In this document: piece after piece, positions 8,935 to 17,094 of the stretch
Layout of the letters: the number at the start of each line of letters is the position of its first letter
Position numbering within the stretch: position 1 is the stretch's first letter
Assembly: GCA_947588975.1 (NCBI GenBank)
Contig: CANQAF010000001.1
Span: 1 to 47,570, forward strand
Reading direction: 5' to 3'
Source: an uncultured Bacilli bacterium
GTDB taxonomy: Bacteria > Bacillota_I > Bacilli_A > RF39 > UBA660
DNA: 47,570 nt
Program-made: the position numbers and the translations under genes
Notes under the pieces: model-generated
The model's database searches: none
Seen by the model: the letters and a program-made list of their open reading frames with translations, nothing else
What the model was told of the DNA's origin: nothing

Positions 8935-9264
8935 TCATCCTAGTTTATCACCATTTTTTACCATAAAATCTGGCGTGATTAAAACAACTCCACCTTCGCT
9001 ATAAGTACCCAATACCAAAACTTCAGACATAAAGTTTGCAATTTGTCTTGGAGGAAAATTAACAACTGCAAGAATTTGTTTCCCAATTAAATCTTCTATT
9101 TGATAATAATCTTTAATTTGAGCGGACGACTTTTTAATTCCAATGCCATTACCAAAATCAATTTCTAATTGATATGCCGGTTTTTTTGCACCTTCAAATA
9201 CTCTTGCGTGAATAATAGTACCAACACGAATATCTAATTTCATAAAATCTTCTATATCTGCCAT
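8935..9264 (-). CDS. csaA: CsaA-type tRNA-binding-domain protein
   Basis: 109 residues, one OB-fold tRNA-binding domain over its whole length: FMKLDIRVGTI at the start, IKKSSAQIKDYY in the middle, and QILAVVNFPPRQI with SEVLVLG near the end. CsaA proteins are about 110-residue homodimers. In Bacillus CsaA acts as a chaperone that helps protein secretion. The gene lies 18 nt after rlmCD, with AGGAG before the ATG, so the two are probably co-transcribed. Confidence 0.88.
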   Translation of the reverse strand: MADIEDFMKLDIRVGTIIHARVFEGAKKPAYQLEIDFGNGIGIKKSSAQIKDYYQIEDLIGKQILAVVNFPPRQIANFMSEVLVLGTYSEGGVVLITPDFMVKNGDKLG

Positions 9265-9282
9265 AACATACTCCTATCTATA

Positions 9283-10512
9283 TTATTTTCGAACTAATTT
9301 TACAACACATTCAATATGATAAGTTTCAGGAAACATATCAACTGGTGTTAATTCTTTGATTTCATATACTTCTTCTAATTCTTTTAAATCCCTTGCTAAT
9401 GTAACCGGATCACAAGATACATAAATAAGACGTTTTACTTTCCATTCTTTTAAATAAGAAACAGTCTTGGGATCCAACCCACTACGTGGTGGATCTACAA
9501 CCACTACAGAATATTGATTTTCTATTTTACCAATTACCTTCGCTACATCATCACAAATAAACTCTATATTATTTACTTGATTACGTAGTTGATTCTGTTG
9601 TGCATCCTCTACTGCTTGTTGATTAATTTCAATTCCAAAAACTTTTTTACACTGTGGGCTTAAAAATAATCCAATTGTACCTGTTCCACAATATAAATCT
9701 AATACAATATCTTCCTTGTCCAAATCAGCATACGTTCTTACTAATTCATATAATTTTTCTGCTTGCTTAGTATTGACTTGAAAAAAAGAATCAGGCGAAA
9801 TGCGATAAATAAAATTTCCTATTTTCTCTTCAATATATGGATTACCGTAAATACATTCATATGTTTTATTTTTAATATATATTGTATTTACAAATGGGCG
9901 TAAAGTTTCAAGTATCTTTTTATTGTAATTGTCGGTACTTATATCAAAAATAACCATTATTTCATTAGAATATTCGCTATAGCGAATGATTACTTGAGAG
10001 CATTTGTCTAATTTTATGTTTGCAATTATATTTACCACTTGATTCATTTTTTCATTGATTAAATCACAGTGATTAATTGGCACAATATGGTTACTTCTTT
10101 TTTCATAGTAACCAATTTTATTTTCCACTTGTAAGGTAACTTTATTACGATATGAAAATGGTTGAGAAGCCACAATTGGTTTTATTAAAAATGAAATATC
10201 ATGATTCATAAATTTTTTTAAAATTTCTTTTACCTTGTCTTCCTTCCACTGTAAACTACTGTCATAATTCATATGCATAATATGACAACCACCACATAAT
10301 GTGTAATATGGGCATATAGGTCGCACACGATTACTACTTGTATGATGATAATGGCTAACTTTTGCTTCTTGTAAATTTTTCTTTTCCTTTAAAATTTGAA
10401 TTTCTACTTCTTCACCAGGTAAGGCATTTTCCACAAAAATTACTTTTCCGTTCGCTCTTATAATACCTCTTCCTTGGTGATCCAATTTTTCTATTGTAAA
10501 AATTTGCGACAT
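9283..10512 (-). CDS. rlmCD: 23S rRNA (uracil-5-)-methyltransferase RlmCD/RumA type
   Basis: 409 residues from the ATG at 10512, chosen for its GGTGA box; upstream in-frame starts lack one. A TRAM RNA-binding domain fills about 1-60. Then come iron-sulfur cysteines in CPYYTLCGGC, with a further one in NHCDLI. The SAM-dependent methyltransferase domain shows SPDSFFQVN, VLDLYCGTGTIGLF and VVDPPRSGLD, and the catalytic cysteine in YVSCDPVTLARDL. The enzyme makes 5-methyluridine in 23S rRNA. Firmicutes have one or two such paralogs, and the sequence alone does not tell which uridine (747 or 1939) is modified. Confidence 0.88.
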   Translation of the reverse strand: MSQIFTIEKLDHQGRGIIRANGKVIFVENALPGEEVEIQILKEKKNLQEAKVSHYHHTSSNRVRPICPYYTLCGGCHIMHMNYDSSLQWKEDKVKEILKKFMNHDISFLIKPIVASQPFSYRNKVTLQVENKIGYYEKRSNHIVPINHCDLINEKMNQVVNIIANIKLDKCSQVIIRYSEYSNEIMVIFDISTDNYNKKILETLRPFVNTIYIKNKTYECIYGNPYIEEKIGNFIYRISPDSFFQVNTKQAEKLYELVRTYADLDKEDIVLDLYCGTGTIGLFLSPQCKKVFGIEINQQAVEDAQQNQLRNQVNNIEFICDDVAKVIGKIENQYSVVVVDPPRSGLDPKTVSYLKEWKVKRLIYVSCDPVTLARDLKELEEVYEIKELTPVDMFPETYHIECVVKLVRK

Positions 10513-10538
10513 AATATTCACCAAATTCATTATAACAT

Positions 10539-10567
10539 TTGACAAAATGAAATGAAATAAATAAAAT
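10539..10567 (+). promoter_or_regulatory. SigA-type promoter of the small gene at 10589
   Basis: TTGACA (10539-10544), 17 nt, TAAAAT (10562-10567). Transcription would begin near 10574, just ahead of the GTGAG ribosome-binding site. It lies between divergent rlmCD and the small gene. Confidence 0.7.
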
Positions 10568-10588
10568 AGAAAAAGTGAGATGAAATAT

Positions 10589-10816
10589 ATGAATATAAAT
10601 TTATTATTACAAAAATTTTATAATACGTTATTACGCAAAACACAAACATATCAGTATTACTATGATCAATTAAATACATGTACTGATAAATTACAATTAC
10701 TTCGCATTAAAAAAAAGTTATATTTAGAAATGATTTCTGAATTTCACTTCTTTAACTCTTTTACCAATGATTGTTTAAATTTGTCATTTTCAGATCAACA
10801 AAAAAAAATAAAATAA
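10589..10816 (+). CDS. Small hypothetical protein, 75 residues
   Basis: Predicted helical and lysine/tyrosine-rich, with segments such as LLLQKFYNTLLRK and LRIKKKLYLEMISEF. There is no signal peptide or membrane helix, and two cysteines lie far apart. I recognise no family. A near-consensus promoter ends about 20 nt upstream and an intrinsic terminator starts 8 nt downstream, so this is a complete single-gene unit. An ATG at 10580 is possible but overlaps the GTGAG box; the ATG at 10589 has normal spacing. The residue mix would suit a small nucleic-acid or membrane-surface binder, but nothing fixes that. Confidence 0.6.
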   Translation: MNINLLLQKFYNTLLRKTQTYQYYYDQLNTCTDKLQLLRIKKKLYLEMISEFHFFNSFTNDCLNLSFSDQQKKIK

Positions 10817-10824
10817 ATGTATTG

Positions 10825-10843
10825 AGAGCTTTCGCTCTTTTTT
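10825..10843 (+). terminator. Terminator of the 75-residue gene
   Basis: Stem AGAGC/GCTCT with a TTTC loop, followed by six T. It ends the small gene before the ger operon. Confidence 0.7.
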
Positions 10844-10844
10844 C

Positions 10845-10873
10845 TTATATTTTTGAAAATATGAATCATACTA
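10845..10873 (+). promoter_or_regulatory. Candidate SigG promoter of the gerA operon
   Basis: CATACTA (10867-10873) matches the SigG/SigF -10 consensus, and TTATA ends 17 nt upstream as a partial -35. The predicted start near 10880 leaves space for the GGTGAT ribosome-binding site. Forespore expression is expected for ger operons; the -35 match is weak. Confidence 0.38.
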
Positions 10874-10895
10874 TCACTAGAAATATGGTGATTGC

Positions 10896-12350
10896 ATGTT
10901 AGAGAATATAGAACAAATAGTTCAAAGAATAAAACAAGAGACCAATGAGTTAGATGATATTATCTATAGAGAAAAAGTCATTAAAAAGAAAAAGGTCTAC
11001 ATTATATATAACGAACCACTGACTTCTAGTGATAAAATCAGTGATTTTATTGTGCGTAGTTTAAATCACATTGAACAAGAAAAATTCTCGGTAAATACTT
11101 TATTTCATATCATTGAAAATGATATTAGTAACTTTAAAGTGAAAAAAGTTAATACTTATAAAGATATTTGCTTTTATCTACACAAAGGATTTACCATAAT
11201 ACTTGTTGAAGGATGTAGTGAAGCGCTTGCTTTAGAAACTAGAGCTAATATTTCACGAGGCATTACTGCACCAGATACAGAAAGTACAGTTCGCGGTGCA
11301 AAAGATTCTTTCGTAGAAGATTACCAAATTAATATAGGACTTATCAAAAAAAGAATAAAAACAAATAATTTGTGGATAAAAAATTTATCCATAGGTAAAT
11401 ATACTGCAACCCAAATTGGAGTATTATCTATTCATGGTATTGTCAAAGAAGAACTTATCAATCAAGTAATGGAGCAATTAAACAAAATTGATATTTATGG
11501 AATCATTGATAGTGGAATGATTAAAAATCTCATCGAAAAAGAAACAAAATCCTTATTTCCTACTGTTGTTACTACAGAAAGACCTGATGTAGTATCAAAA
11601 GCACTACTAGAAGGTAAGGTTGCAATTGTAGTTGATAATAGTCCTTATGTTTTAATAATACCAGCTGTGCTGAATGATTTTTTTAAAACAATGGAAGATA
11701 TTTATGGAAAAGGCTCCAATGTTACATTTACACGTATTGTAAAATTTTTAGCATTCATCATTGCATTATTTACTCCTGCAGTATATATTGCACTTATTAC
11801 TTATAATCAGGAAATGATTCCAACAGATTTACTCGCTAATTTTGCAACGCAAAGAGATGGGGTACCTTTCCCTGCCTTTTTTGAAGGATTTATGATGATT
11901 TTATCTTTTGAAATTTTAAGAGAAAGTGATTTACGTGTTCCAAGCTTCAGCGGAAGTGCTTTATCCATTGTAGGTGCCCTGATTTTAGGAGAAGCAGCAG
12001 TCAATGCTGGAATTGTATCTCCTATTATGATTATTGTCATTGCTATTACTGCCATCAGTTCACTGCCATTTACAGAATATGAACTGATAAATGCCTTAAG
12101 GTGGTATCGAATTATATTTATGCTAGGAGCTGCTTTTTTAGGGATTGTTGGTGTTTTTGCAGTTACAATTTTCTTTATCATTCGAATGTGTGCATTAGAG
12201 TCTTTTGGAAAACCGTACTTAATGCCTTTTGCACCGACGATTGTTTCATCCTTAAAAAATAGTGTTGTTAAATTCCCATTAAAAGATTTATATAAACGTC
12301 AACCTTATCTATCAAATAATCGCATAAAAGAAAGGAGTAAACAAAAATGA
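10896..12350 (+). CDS. gerA: Germinant receptor subunit A (GerA/GerKA family)
   Basis: 484 residues. The cytoplasmic N-terminal part (about 1-285) has family phrases such as RANISRGITAPDTES, TVRGAKDSFVEDY and INIGLIKKRI. The C-terminal ~190 residues carry about five membrane helices, with the conserved VAIVVDNSPYVLIIPAV entry and PFPAFFEGFMMILSFEILRE. The A subunit works with B and C in the inner spore membrane to sense germinants. The stop overlaps the gerC start as ATGA, so translation is coupled. The start follows GGTGAT by 6 nt. Confidence 0.95.
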   Translation: MLENIEQIVQRIKQETNELDDIIYREKVIKKKKVYIIYNEPLTSSDKISDFIVRSLNHIEQEKFSVNTLFHIIENDISNFKVKKVNTYKDICFYLHKGFTIILVEGCSEALALETRANISRGITAPDTESTVRGAKDSFVEDYQINIGLIKKRIKTNNLWIKNLSIGKYTATQIGVLSIHGIVKEELINQVMEQLNKIDIYGIIDSGMIKNLIEKETKSLFPTVVTTERPDVVSKALLEGKVAIVVDNSPYVLIIPAVLNDFFKTMEDIYGKGSNVTFTRIVKFLAFIIALFTPAVYIALITYNQEMIPTDLLANFATQRDGVPFPAFFEGFMMILSFEILRESDLRVPSFSGSALSIVGALILGEAAVNAGIVSPIMIIVIAITAISSLPFTEYELINALRWYRIIFMLGAAFLGIVGVFAVTIFFIIRMCALESFGKPYLMPFAPTIVSSLKNSVVKFPLKDLYKRQPYLSNNRIKERSKQK

Positions 12351-13531
12351 AACGATTGCGAATACTGATACCCCTATGTATGCTTTTCCTTTTAACAGGT
12401 TGCTATAACTATAGAGAATTAACACAAATCGCTTTAACCAGCGCAATTGGGATCGACAAAAATCAAAATGGTGAATATGTAGTTACCATTCAAGTTTTAA
12501 ATACGCAAAAACAAGGTGGAGATAGTAGTTCTAGCAATGATGTTACCAAATTTATTCTTTACACCAGTCATGGAAAAACACTACAAGAGGCTCTTAGAAC
12601 AACAATTTTTAACTCACCTAGAAGACTGTATTTAAATCATATGAGTTTGTTATTAATTAGCGAAAATATTGCAAAAGAGGGAATTGGAGATTTACTTGAT
12701 TTTTTTGCCAGAAATACAGAATTTCGAAAACAATTTTTAGTTGTAGTAAGTCGAGATCCCGATCCTAGTGATGTTATGCAAGTCGTAACCCCACTCGAAG
12801 CACTTAATGCTCAAAATATCGTAGATAGTATCTTATCTGATGCAAAATACTACGGCATGACTAGTAAAACAACCTATGAGGATTTACTGAAAAGTTATAT
12901 TAATCCAAGAACCAATATTGTTCTACCATCTGTTGAATATATTGGAAATACTGAAAAAGGGGAAGGCGAAAATAACGTAAAACAATCGAAACCAGATGCT
13001 ACAATTGAATTACGTCCAATGGCTATTTTTAAAGATGATAAAATGATTGGTTATTTAACAGAGCAAGAAAGTAGAAGTTTAAATTACATAAAAGATAAAA
13101 TTAATAATTCTATTTTAACATGTAACTGTAATAATGATGGTATTTTTACAGCAGAAATTATATCTAGTAAAACAAAATTAAAAGCTGATTTTGAAAAGAA
13201 AAAAATTACGATTGCTGTTGAAGCAAAAAGTAATATTAAAGAAATTAATTGTAATATTGATTTGTTAAATTCCAATACCATCACAGAAATTGAAGCAATC
13301 ATCAATCAACATTTAGAAGAAATGATTCGAGATTTAATCCAAAACACTTTACAAAAGTATCAAACAGATATTTTCGGATTTGAAGAATTATTATACAAAT
13401 CCAAACCAAATGAATATAAAGTTTTAAAAAAGCAATATGGTGAGGAATTATTAGATCATTTTGATTTTGAAGTAGTATCTAAAATTAATGTCCAAACCAA
13501 AGGCAATATTATAAAGGAGATTACACGATGA
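12347..13531 (+). CDS. gerC: Germinant receptor lipoprotein subunit C (GerAC family)
   Basis: 394 residues. A lipoprotein signal peptide ends in the lipobox LLTGC, followed by YNYRELTQIALTSAIGID, the typical GerAC opening. The body fits the three-domain GerAC fold. The protein is anchored on the outside of the inner spore membrane, where it supports receptor assembly and germinant response. The gene overlaps gerA upstream and gerB downstream by 4 nt each, so the order is A-C-B. Confidence 0.93.
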   Translation: MKRLRILIPLCMLFLLTGCYNYRELTQIALTSAIGIDKNQNGEYVVTIQVLNTQKQGGDSSSSNDVTKFILYTSHGKTLQEALRTTIFNSPRRLYLNHMSLLLISENIAKEGIGDLLDFFARNTEFRKQFLVVVSRDPDPSDVMQVVTPLEALNAQNIVDSILSDAKYYGMTSKTTYEDLLKSYINPRTNIVLPSVEYIGNTEKGEGENNVKQSKPDATIELRPMAIFKDDKMIGYLTEQESRSLNYIKDKINNSILTCNCNNDGIFTAEIISSKTKLKADFEKKKITIAVEAKSNIKEINCNIDLLNSNTITEIEAIINQHLEEMIRDLIQNTLQKYQTDIFGFEELLYKSKPNEYKVLKKQYGEELLDHFDFEVVSKINVQTKGNIIKEITR

Positions 13532-14610
13532 AAGGAAAAATTAATTGTTTACAGTATAGCACAATGATGATTATTATCATTGTTTCCTCATTTATGGGGA
13601 TTGGTATTTTTTCGCTCGTAAAAGCAGCGGGTGTAGATGCATATTTATCAGTATTATTGACAATTATCATCAGTATCCCTATATTACTTCTATTTTTATA
13701 TATTCATTCTTATGAACCAGAGCTTTCTTTACCTCTTAAATTAGAAAAACTATATGGAAAAAAAATAGGTAAATTTGTTACTTATCTTTGTGCAATTTTT
13801 ATTTTTGTTTTTGCGAATAATTATATGTTTAATTTAACAAATTTTATCGTTTCCCAATTTTTGCCAGAAACACCACTTATGGTAATCGGGATTGTTTTCT
13901 CCCTTTTAGCAGCATATGCAAATATGCAAGGATTAGAAACAATATCTCGTGTTAGCTTAATTCTTTTATTTATTAATTTAATCTTGTTTGCTATTGGTAT
14001 TTTTGGTCTAATTCCAAGTTTTGAATTAAATAACTTAAAACCTTTTTTGGAATCTGGATTGCAAAGACCTTTTGAAGCAACATTCTTTGTTTTTACTCTA
14101 TCCATATTACCTATGTATTCATTACTTATCGTTCCTAAAAATGCAATGGTGGACTCTAAACGTTTTAATTTATCAGTCACTTTATCTTACTTAATAGGAT
14201 TATTTCTAATTTTTATATTTTGCGTTTTAACCTTAGGAATTCTTGGAATACATCTTGCAAGTATATATCAATATCCTGAATATATTATTTTAAAACATGT
14301 CAATTTATTTGGATTTTTGGACCGTATAGAAAATATCATTACAGCAACGTGGATTTTTGGTTTATTTTTTAGTATTACATTCGCCATTTACTATATTTCT
14401 ACTTGTATAGTACCTACCAAAAAGAAGAAAACAATCCCTATTATAATTGTTACAATCATGCTATTATTCAGTGTACAACTTATTCCAAATAATACTACCT
14501 TTAATTCATATATTTATTATGTTGCACCTATTTTGAAAATTATGTATTTTAGTATTTTTATAATCATTGGAATTAGTATCTTTATTAAAAAGAAAAAAAA
14601 GAATACATAA
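13528..14610 (+). CDS. gerB: Germinant receptor subunit B (GerAB family, APC-like)
   Basis: 360 residues, almost entirely hydrophobic, with about ten membrane helices. The start (YSTMMIIIIVSSFMGIGIF, then LVKAAGVDAYLSVLL) is the usual GerAB opening. GerB proteins are APC-superfamily members and are thought to hold the ligand-binding pocket. It is the last gene of the operon; a strong hairpin follows at 14617-14638. The C-terminus is a lysine run. Confidence 0.93.
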   Translation: MKGKINCLQYSTMMIIIIVSSFMGIGIFSLVKAAGVDAYLSVLLTIIISIPILLLFLYIHSYEPELSLPLKLEKLYGKKIGKFVTYLCAIFIFVFANNYMFNLTNFIVSQFLPETPLMVIGIVFSLLAAYANMQGLETISRVSLILLFINLILFAIGIFGLIPSFELNNLKPFLESGLQRPFEATFFVFTLSILPMYSLLIVPKNAMVDSKRFNLSVTLSYLIGLFLIFIFCVLTLGILGIHLASIYQYPEYIILKHVNLFGFLDRIENIITATWIFGLFFSITFAIYYISTCIVPTKKKKTIPIIIVTIMLLFSVQLIPNNTTFNSYIYYVAPILKIMYFSIFIIIGISIFIKKKKKNT

Positions 14611-14616
14611 TAAAAG

Positions 14617-14638
14617 AACAACATTTTCAAATGTTGTT
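14617..14638. terminator. Bidirectional terminator between gerB and the 15429-14638 gene
   Basis: 9-bp stem AACAACATT/AATGTTGTT with a 4-nt loop and T/A tracts on both sides. It serves two convergent units. Confidence 0.75.
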
Positions 14639-15429
14639 TATTTTAATAATGTATAAATTAAAAATATAATGCCCCCTGCAATCGCAACTAAAAGAATAGT
14701 AACCAATATTTTAATTAAAATATTGTTTCTTTTCAAATTGTGATTCAAGTTTGATAGTTGTTCAAAATCATTTTCACCAAAATTTAAACTAGATGTATAA
14801 AATGATTTATCCATTTCCTCTTTTTCTAAATTACGTCTTATTTCTTCTTGTTTGGCATCCTCTAATAAGGCTTTTACAGAATCTTTATTTTCAATGACAG
14901 TATTTTCATCTGATTTTAAATCATTTAACACATCTAAACTAAGATCTTCAGTAGCTAATTGATTTAACTCACTATTATTCGTAATTGTATCAATCAGTTC
15001 ACGTAATTCATCTTTTGATTCATTTGTTTGCAAACTTTTTTCTTTTAACTTTTTTAAAATATTATAGCCTGTATCATCCAAACGGTGATATTTTTCCTCA
15101 GTTGTTTTATTACTTTTTGCCTTATCTAAAATATCACGGATATCATAATTTCTTTCGTTTCCTAGTTCAGAATTGTTTGGTTTTTCTACTACTTCAGGTT
15201 TTACTACCATCTGACGAAATTTTCTCTGTTTTTGATACGCTTCGCGATTTTTTAACATATTTTTAATTTTGGTAATATCTACTTCATTTGATTTTTCAAT
15301 GGTAGCAATACCTTCAATATTGCTATATTCTCCACCTTCATAAATTTCGTGATACAAGTGTTGATTTCGATCACTACGTTTCGAAGTATGGTTATTCGAC
15401 TTATAATAACGTTCCATTCTTGTCGCCAA
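14638..15429 (-). CDS. Tail-anchored acidic hypothetical protein
   Basis: 263 residues from a TTG at 15429, chosen because AGGTGAT ends 4 nt upstream; the first ATG (15418) lies too far from any ribosome-binding site. The N-terminal ~235 residues are hydrophilic and charged, with long predicted helices. A single hydrophobic helix (about 240-260, ILVTILLVAIAGGIIFLIY) sits at the extreme C-terminus, so the bulk is cytoplasmic. The early segment MERYYKSN followed by EIYEGGEYSNIEGIATI looks conserved, as if it were a short peptide motif. I recognise no family. It may be a membrane-tethered scaffold; this is inference. Confidence 0.6.
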   Translation of the reverse strand: MATRMERYYKSNNHTSKRSDRNQHLYHEIYEGGEYSNIEGIATIEKSNEVDITKIKNMLKNREAYQKQRKFRQMVVKPEVVEKPNNSELGNERNYDIRDILDKAKSNKTTEEKYHRLDDTGYNILKKLKEKSLQTNESKDELRELIDTITNNSELNQLATEDLSLDVLNDLKSDENTVIENKDSVKALLEDAKQEEIRRNLEKEEMDKSFYTSSLNFGENDFEQLSNLNHNLKRNNILIKILVTILLVAIAGGIIFLIYTLLK

Positions 15430-15529
15430 TTGTATCACCTCTATTATTATCATAACATATTTTTTTGAATTTTTAAACAGATACTTGCATTTCTGCTTGT
15501 TTTTTTTATATAATAAAATTGGTGATGTT

Positions 15530-15751
15530 ATGAAAAAAGTAAAAGTAAATCAAAATGTATGTATTGGCTGTGGCGCATGCCAAGCAATTATTGATTCTGT
15601 GTTTCAACTTCAAGATAATGGTTTAGCAGAAACAAAAAGTGAAAATAATACCATTGATACAATGGATGAAGATGTAAAACAAGAAGTAATGGATGCCTTA
15701 GAAGGTTGTCCTACATCTGCAATTTATATAGAAGAAAAGGAAGAACAGTAG
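15530..15751 (+). CDS. fer: Single-cluster [4Fe-4S] ferredoxin
   Basis: 73 residues from the ATG at 15530, preceded by GGTGATG. The cluster ligands are CIGCGAC near the start and the cysteine of EGCPTSAI near the end. That gives one [4Fe-4S] cluster, as in the short Bacillus-type ferredoxins. It is acidic, as expected for a soluble electron carrier. It stands alone between a divergent gene and a shared terminator, so its redox partner is not shown by context. Confidence 0.92.
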   Translation: MKKVKVNQNVCIGCGACQAIIDSVFQLQDNGLAETKSENNTIDTMDEDVKQEVMDALEGCPTSAIYIEEKEEQ

Positions 15752-15761
15752 TCTTCCTTTT
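15735..15761. terminator. Shared terminator of ferredoxin and GNAT genes
   Basis: 10-bp stem AAAAGGAAGA/TCTTCCTTTT with a 7-nt loop. It contains the ferredoxin stop and abuts the convergent GNAT stop. Confidence 0.75.
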
Positions 15762-16231
15762 TATATGTAATATCGATAATGTTTCACATCATCTAAGTGT
15801 TTATAAAATTCAAAATTAGCTGCAAGAGCCGTCTTTACTCCTGCAATATTATATCGGTCAATTGCCAAATCAATATTGTTTATTGAAGCTACATTCTGAA
15901 TCAAAAATTCACTTACTTGTTTTAACATTTTACTTCCAATATGTTGTTTTCTAAAATATTTATGTAAGGCATATGTCAGGGAAATTACACCATTTAAATC
16001 ACAATTTCCTAAATATAAATAGCCAATAAGTAATGATTGACTTTCCACCAAATATGCCTTCGGAAATATAGAATCTAAAAACATATTTGTTTCTTGTAGT
16101 GTACGTTTTATTTCATTACTCATATGACGAGAAATACTTGAATCATCTATCAATTCTTTTCCAAATTGATAATGTTCTTTATAATCTGCATTATAACAAA
16201 CTATGTTAAAATCTCCCACATTCCATTGCAT
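15761..16231 (-). CDS. GNAT-family N-acetyltransferase
   Basis: 156 residues. The acetyl-CoA binding motif A appears as KYFRKQHIGSKML (RxxGxG/A-like QHIGSK), preceded by the beta-strand pair LLIGYLYLGN and VISLTYALH, and followed by a helix and a final aromatic strand. The family transfers acetyl groups to amines of proteins, antibiotics or small metabolites; the acceptor cannot be told. The N-terminal 40 residues are not typical and may form a lid. Confidence 0.72.
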   Translation of the reverse strand: MQWNVGDFNIVCYNADYKEHYQFGKELIDDSSISRHMSNEIKRTLQETNMFLDSIFPKAYLVESQSLLIGYLYLGNCDLNGVISLTYALHKYFRKQHIGSKMLKQVSEFLIQNVASINNIDLAIDRYNIAGVKTALAANFEFYKHLDDVKHYRYYI

Positions 16232-16274
16232 AAAATCACCCCAATACTAGCTATCATATCATAAATTATTAAAA

Positions 16275-16295
16275 AAGCAAACTATAAATTTGCTT
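16275..16295 (-). terminator. Terminator of rluB
   Basis: 7-bp stem AAGCAAA/TTTGCTT followed on the minus strand by six T. It is weak but well placed at the stop codon. Confidence 0.55.
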
Positions 16296-17001
16296 CATTA
16301 TACAATTTCTTGATTTCTTTTGGATTCAACATCCTGTATTCCCCTGATTTTAATCCAGATAAATTAAGGAAAGAAATTTGTTCTCTTTTTAATTTCAATA
16401 CGGTAAGCCCAATTGTTTCAAACATTTTTTTTACTTGATGATTTCTACCTTCATGTATGACAAGTTCTACAATAGAAGTGTTTGTTTTTTTATCATATCT
16501 TTTGATTCTCACTTGCGACTTTGCAGTCATTTTACCATCTATTAGAACACCCTGTTGTAACTTTAAAAGTTGATCTTTTGAAATAAAACCATTGACTTTT
16601 GCAATATAACGTTTATCAATTTTATTTTTTGGATGCATCATTGCATTCGCAAATATTCCATCATTCGTTAATAACAAAATTCCAGTTGTATCATAATCTA
16701 ATCTTCCAACAGGATAAATACGAATATTAGTATCAATCAAATCAACTACAGTTTTTCTATGTTTATCGTCACTTGTCGTAGTAACTACACCACGGGGTTT
16801 ATATAATAAATAATATACTTTTTGTTCCTCTTTTGTTAATATCTCGCCATCAATTTCGATCATATCGTTTACACTTACTTTAGTGCCTAATTCCGATACG
16901 GTAACTCCGTTCACTTTTACATGACCCGTACGAATTAATTCTTCTGCTTTACGACGAGAGGTATATCCACTTTCAGCAATAATTTTTTGTAATCTTTCCA
17001 T
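16282..17001 (-). CDS. rluB: rRNA pseudouridine synthase RluB/RsuA family
   Basis: 239 residues. An S4 RNA-binding domain (about 1-60, SGYTSRRKAEELIRTGHVKV) precedes the catalytic domain, whose motif PVGRLDYDTTGILLLTND holds the catalytic Asp102. Further blocks include YKPRGVVTT and HEGRNHQVKKMFE. It converts a uridine of 23S rRNA (position 2605 for RluB) to pseudouridine. RsuA, which acts on 16S rRNA, is the alternative, but Firmicutes proteins of this length are usually RluB. Confidence 0.9.
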   Translation of the reverse strand: MERLQKIIAESGYTSRRKAEELIRTGHVKVNGVTVSELGTKVSVNDMIEIDGEILTKEEQKVYYLLYKPRGVVTTTSDDKHRKTVVDLIDTNIRIYPVGRLDYDTTGILLLTNDGIFANAMMHPKNKIDKRYIAKVNGFISKDQLLKLQQGVLIDGKMTAKSQVRIKRYDKKTNTSIVELVIHEGRNHQVKKMFETIGLTVLKLKREQISFLNLSGLKSGEYRMLNPKEIKKLYNEANL

Positions 17002-17094
17002 ACAAATTCACCTGAATTTATTATACAAAATTCATATCATAAATGCAATGAATGATTGCATTATTATACACTGATCGTTTTTCTATATTTTTAT

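Noticed and set aside
11807..12181. Open frame of 124 codons antisense to gerA
   Set aside because: The gerA protein is clearly recognisable on the other strand and the antisense frame has no ribosome-binding site. The same holds for frames antisense to gerB (13821-14180) and pcrA (27165-27533).
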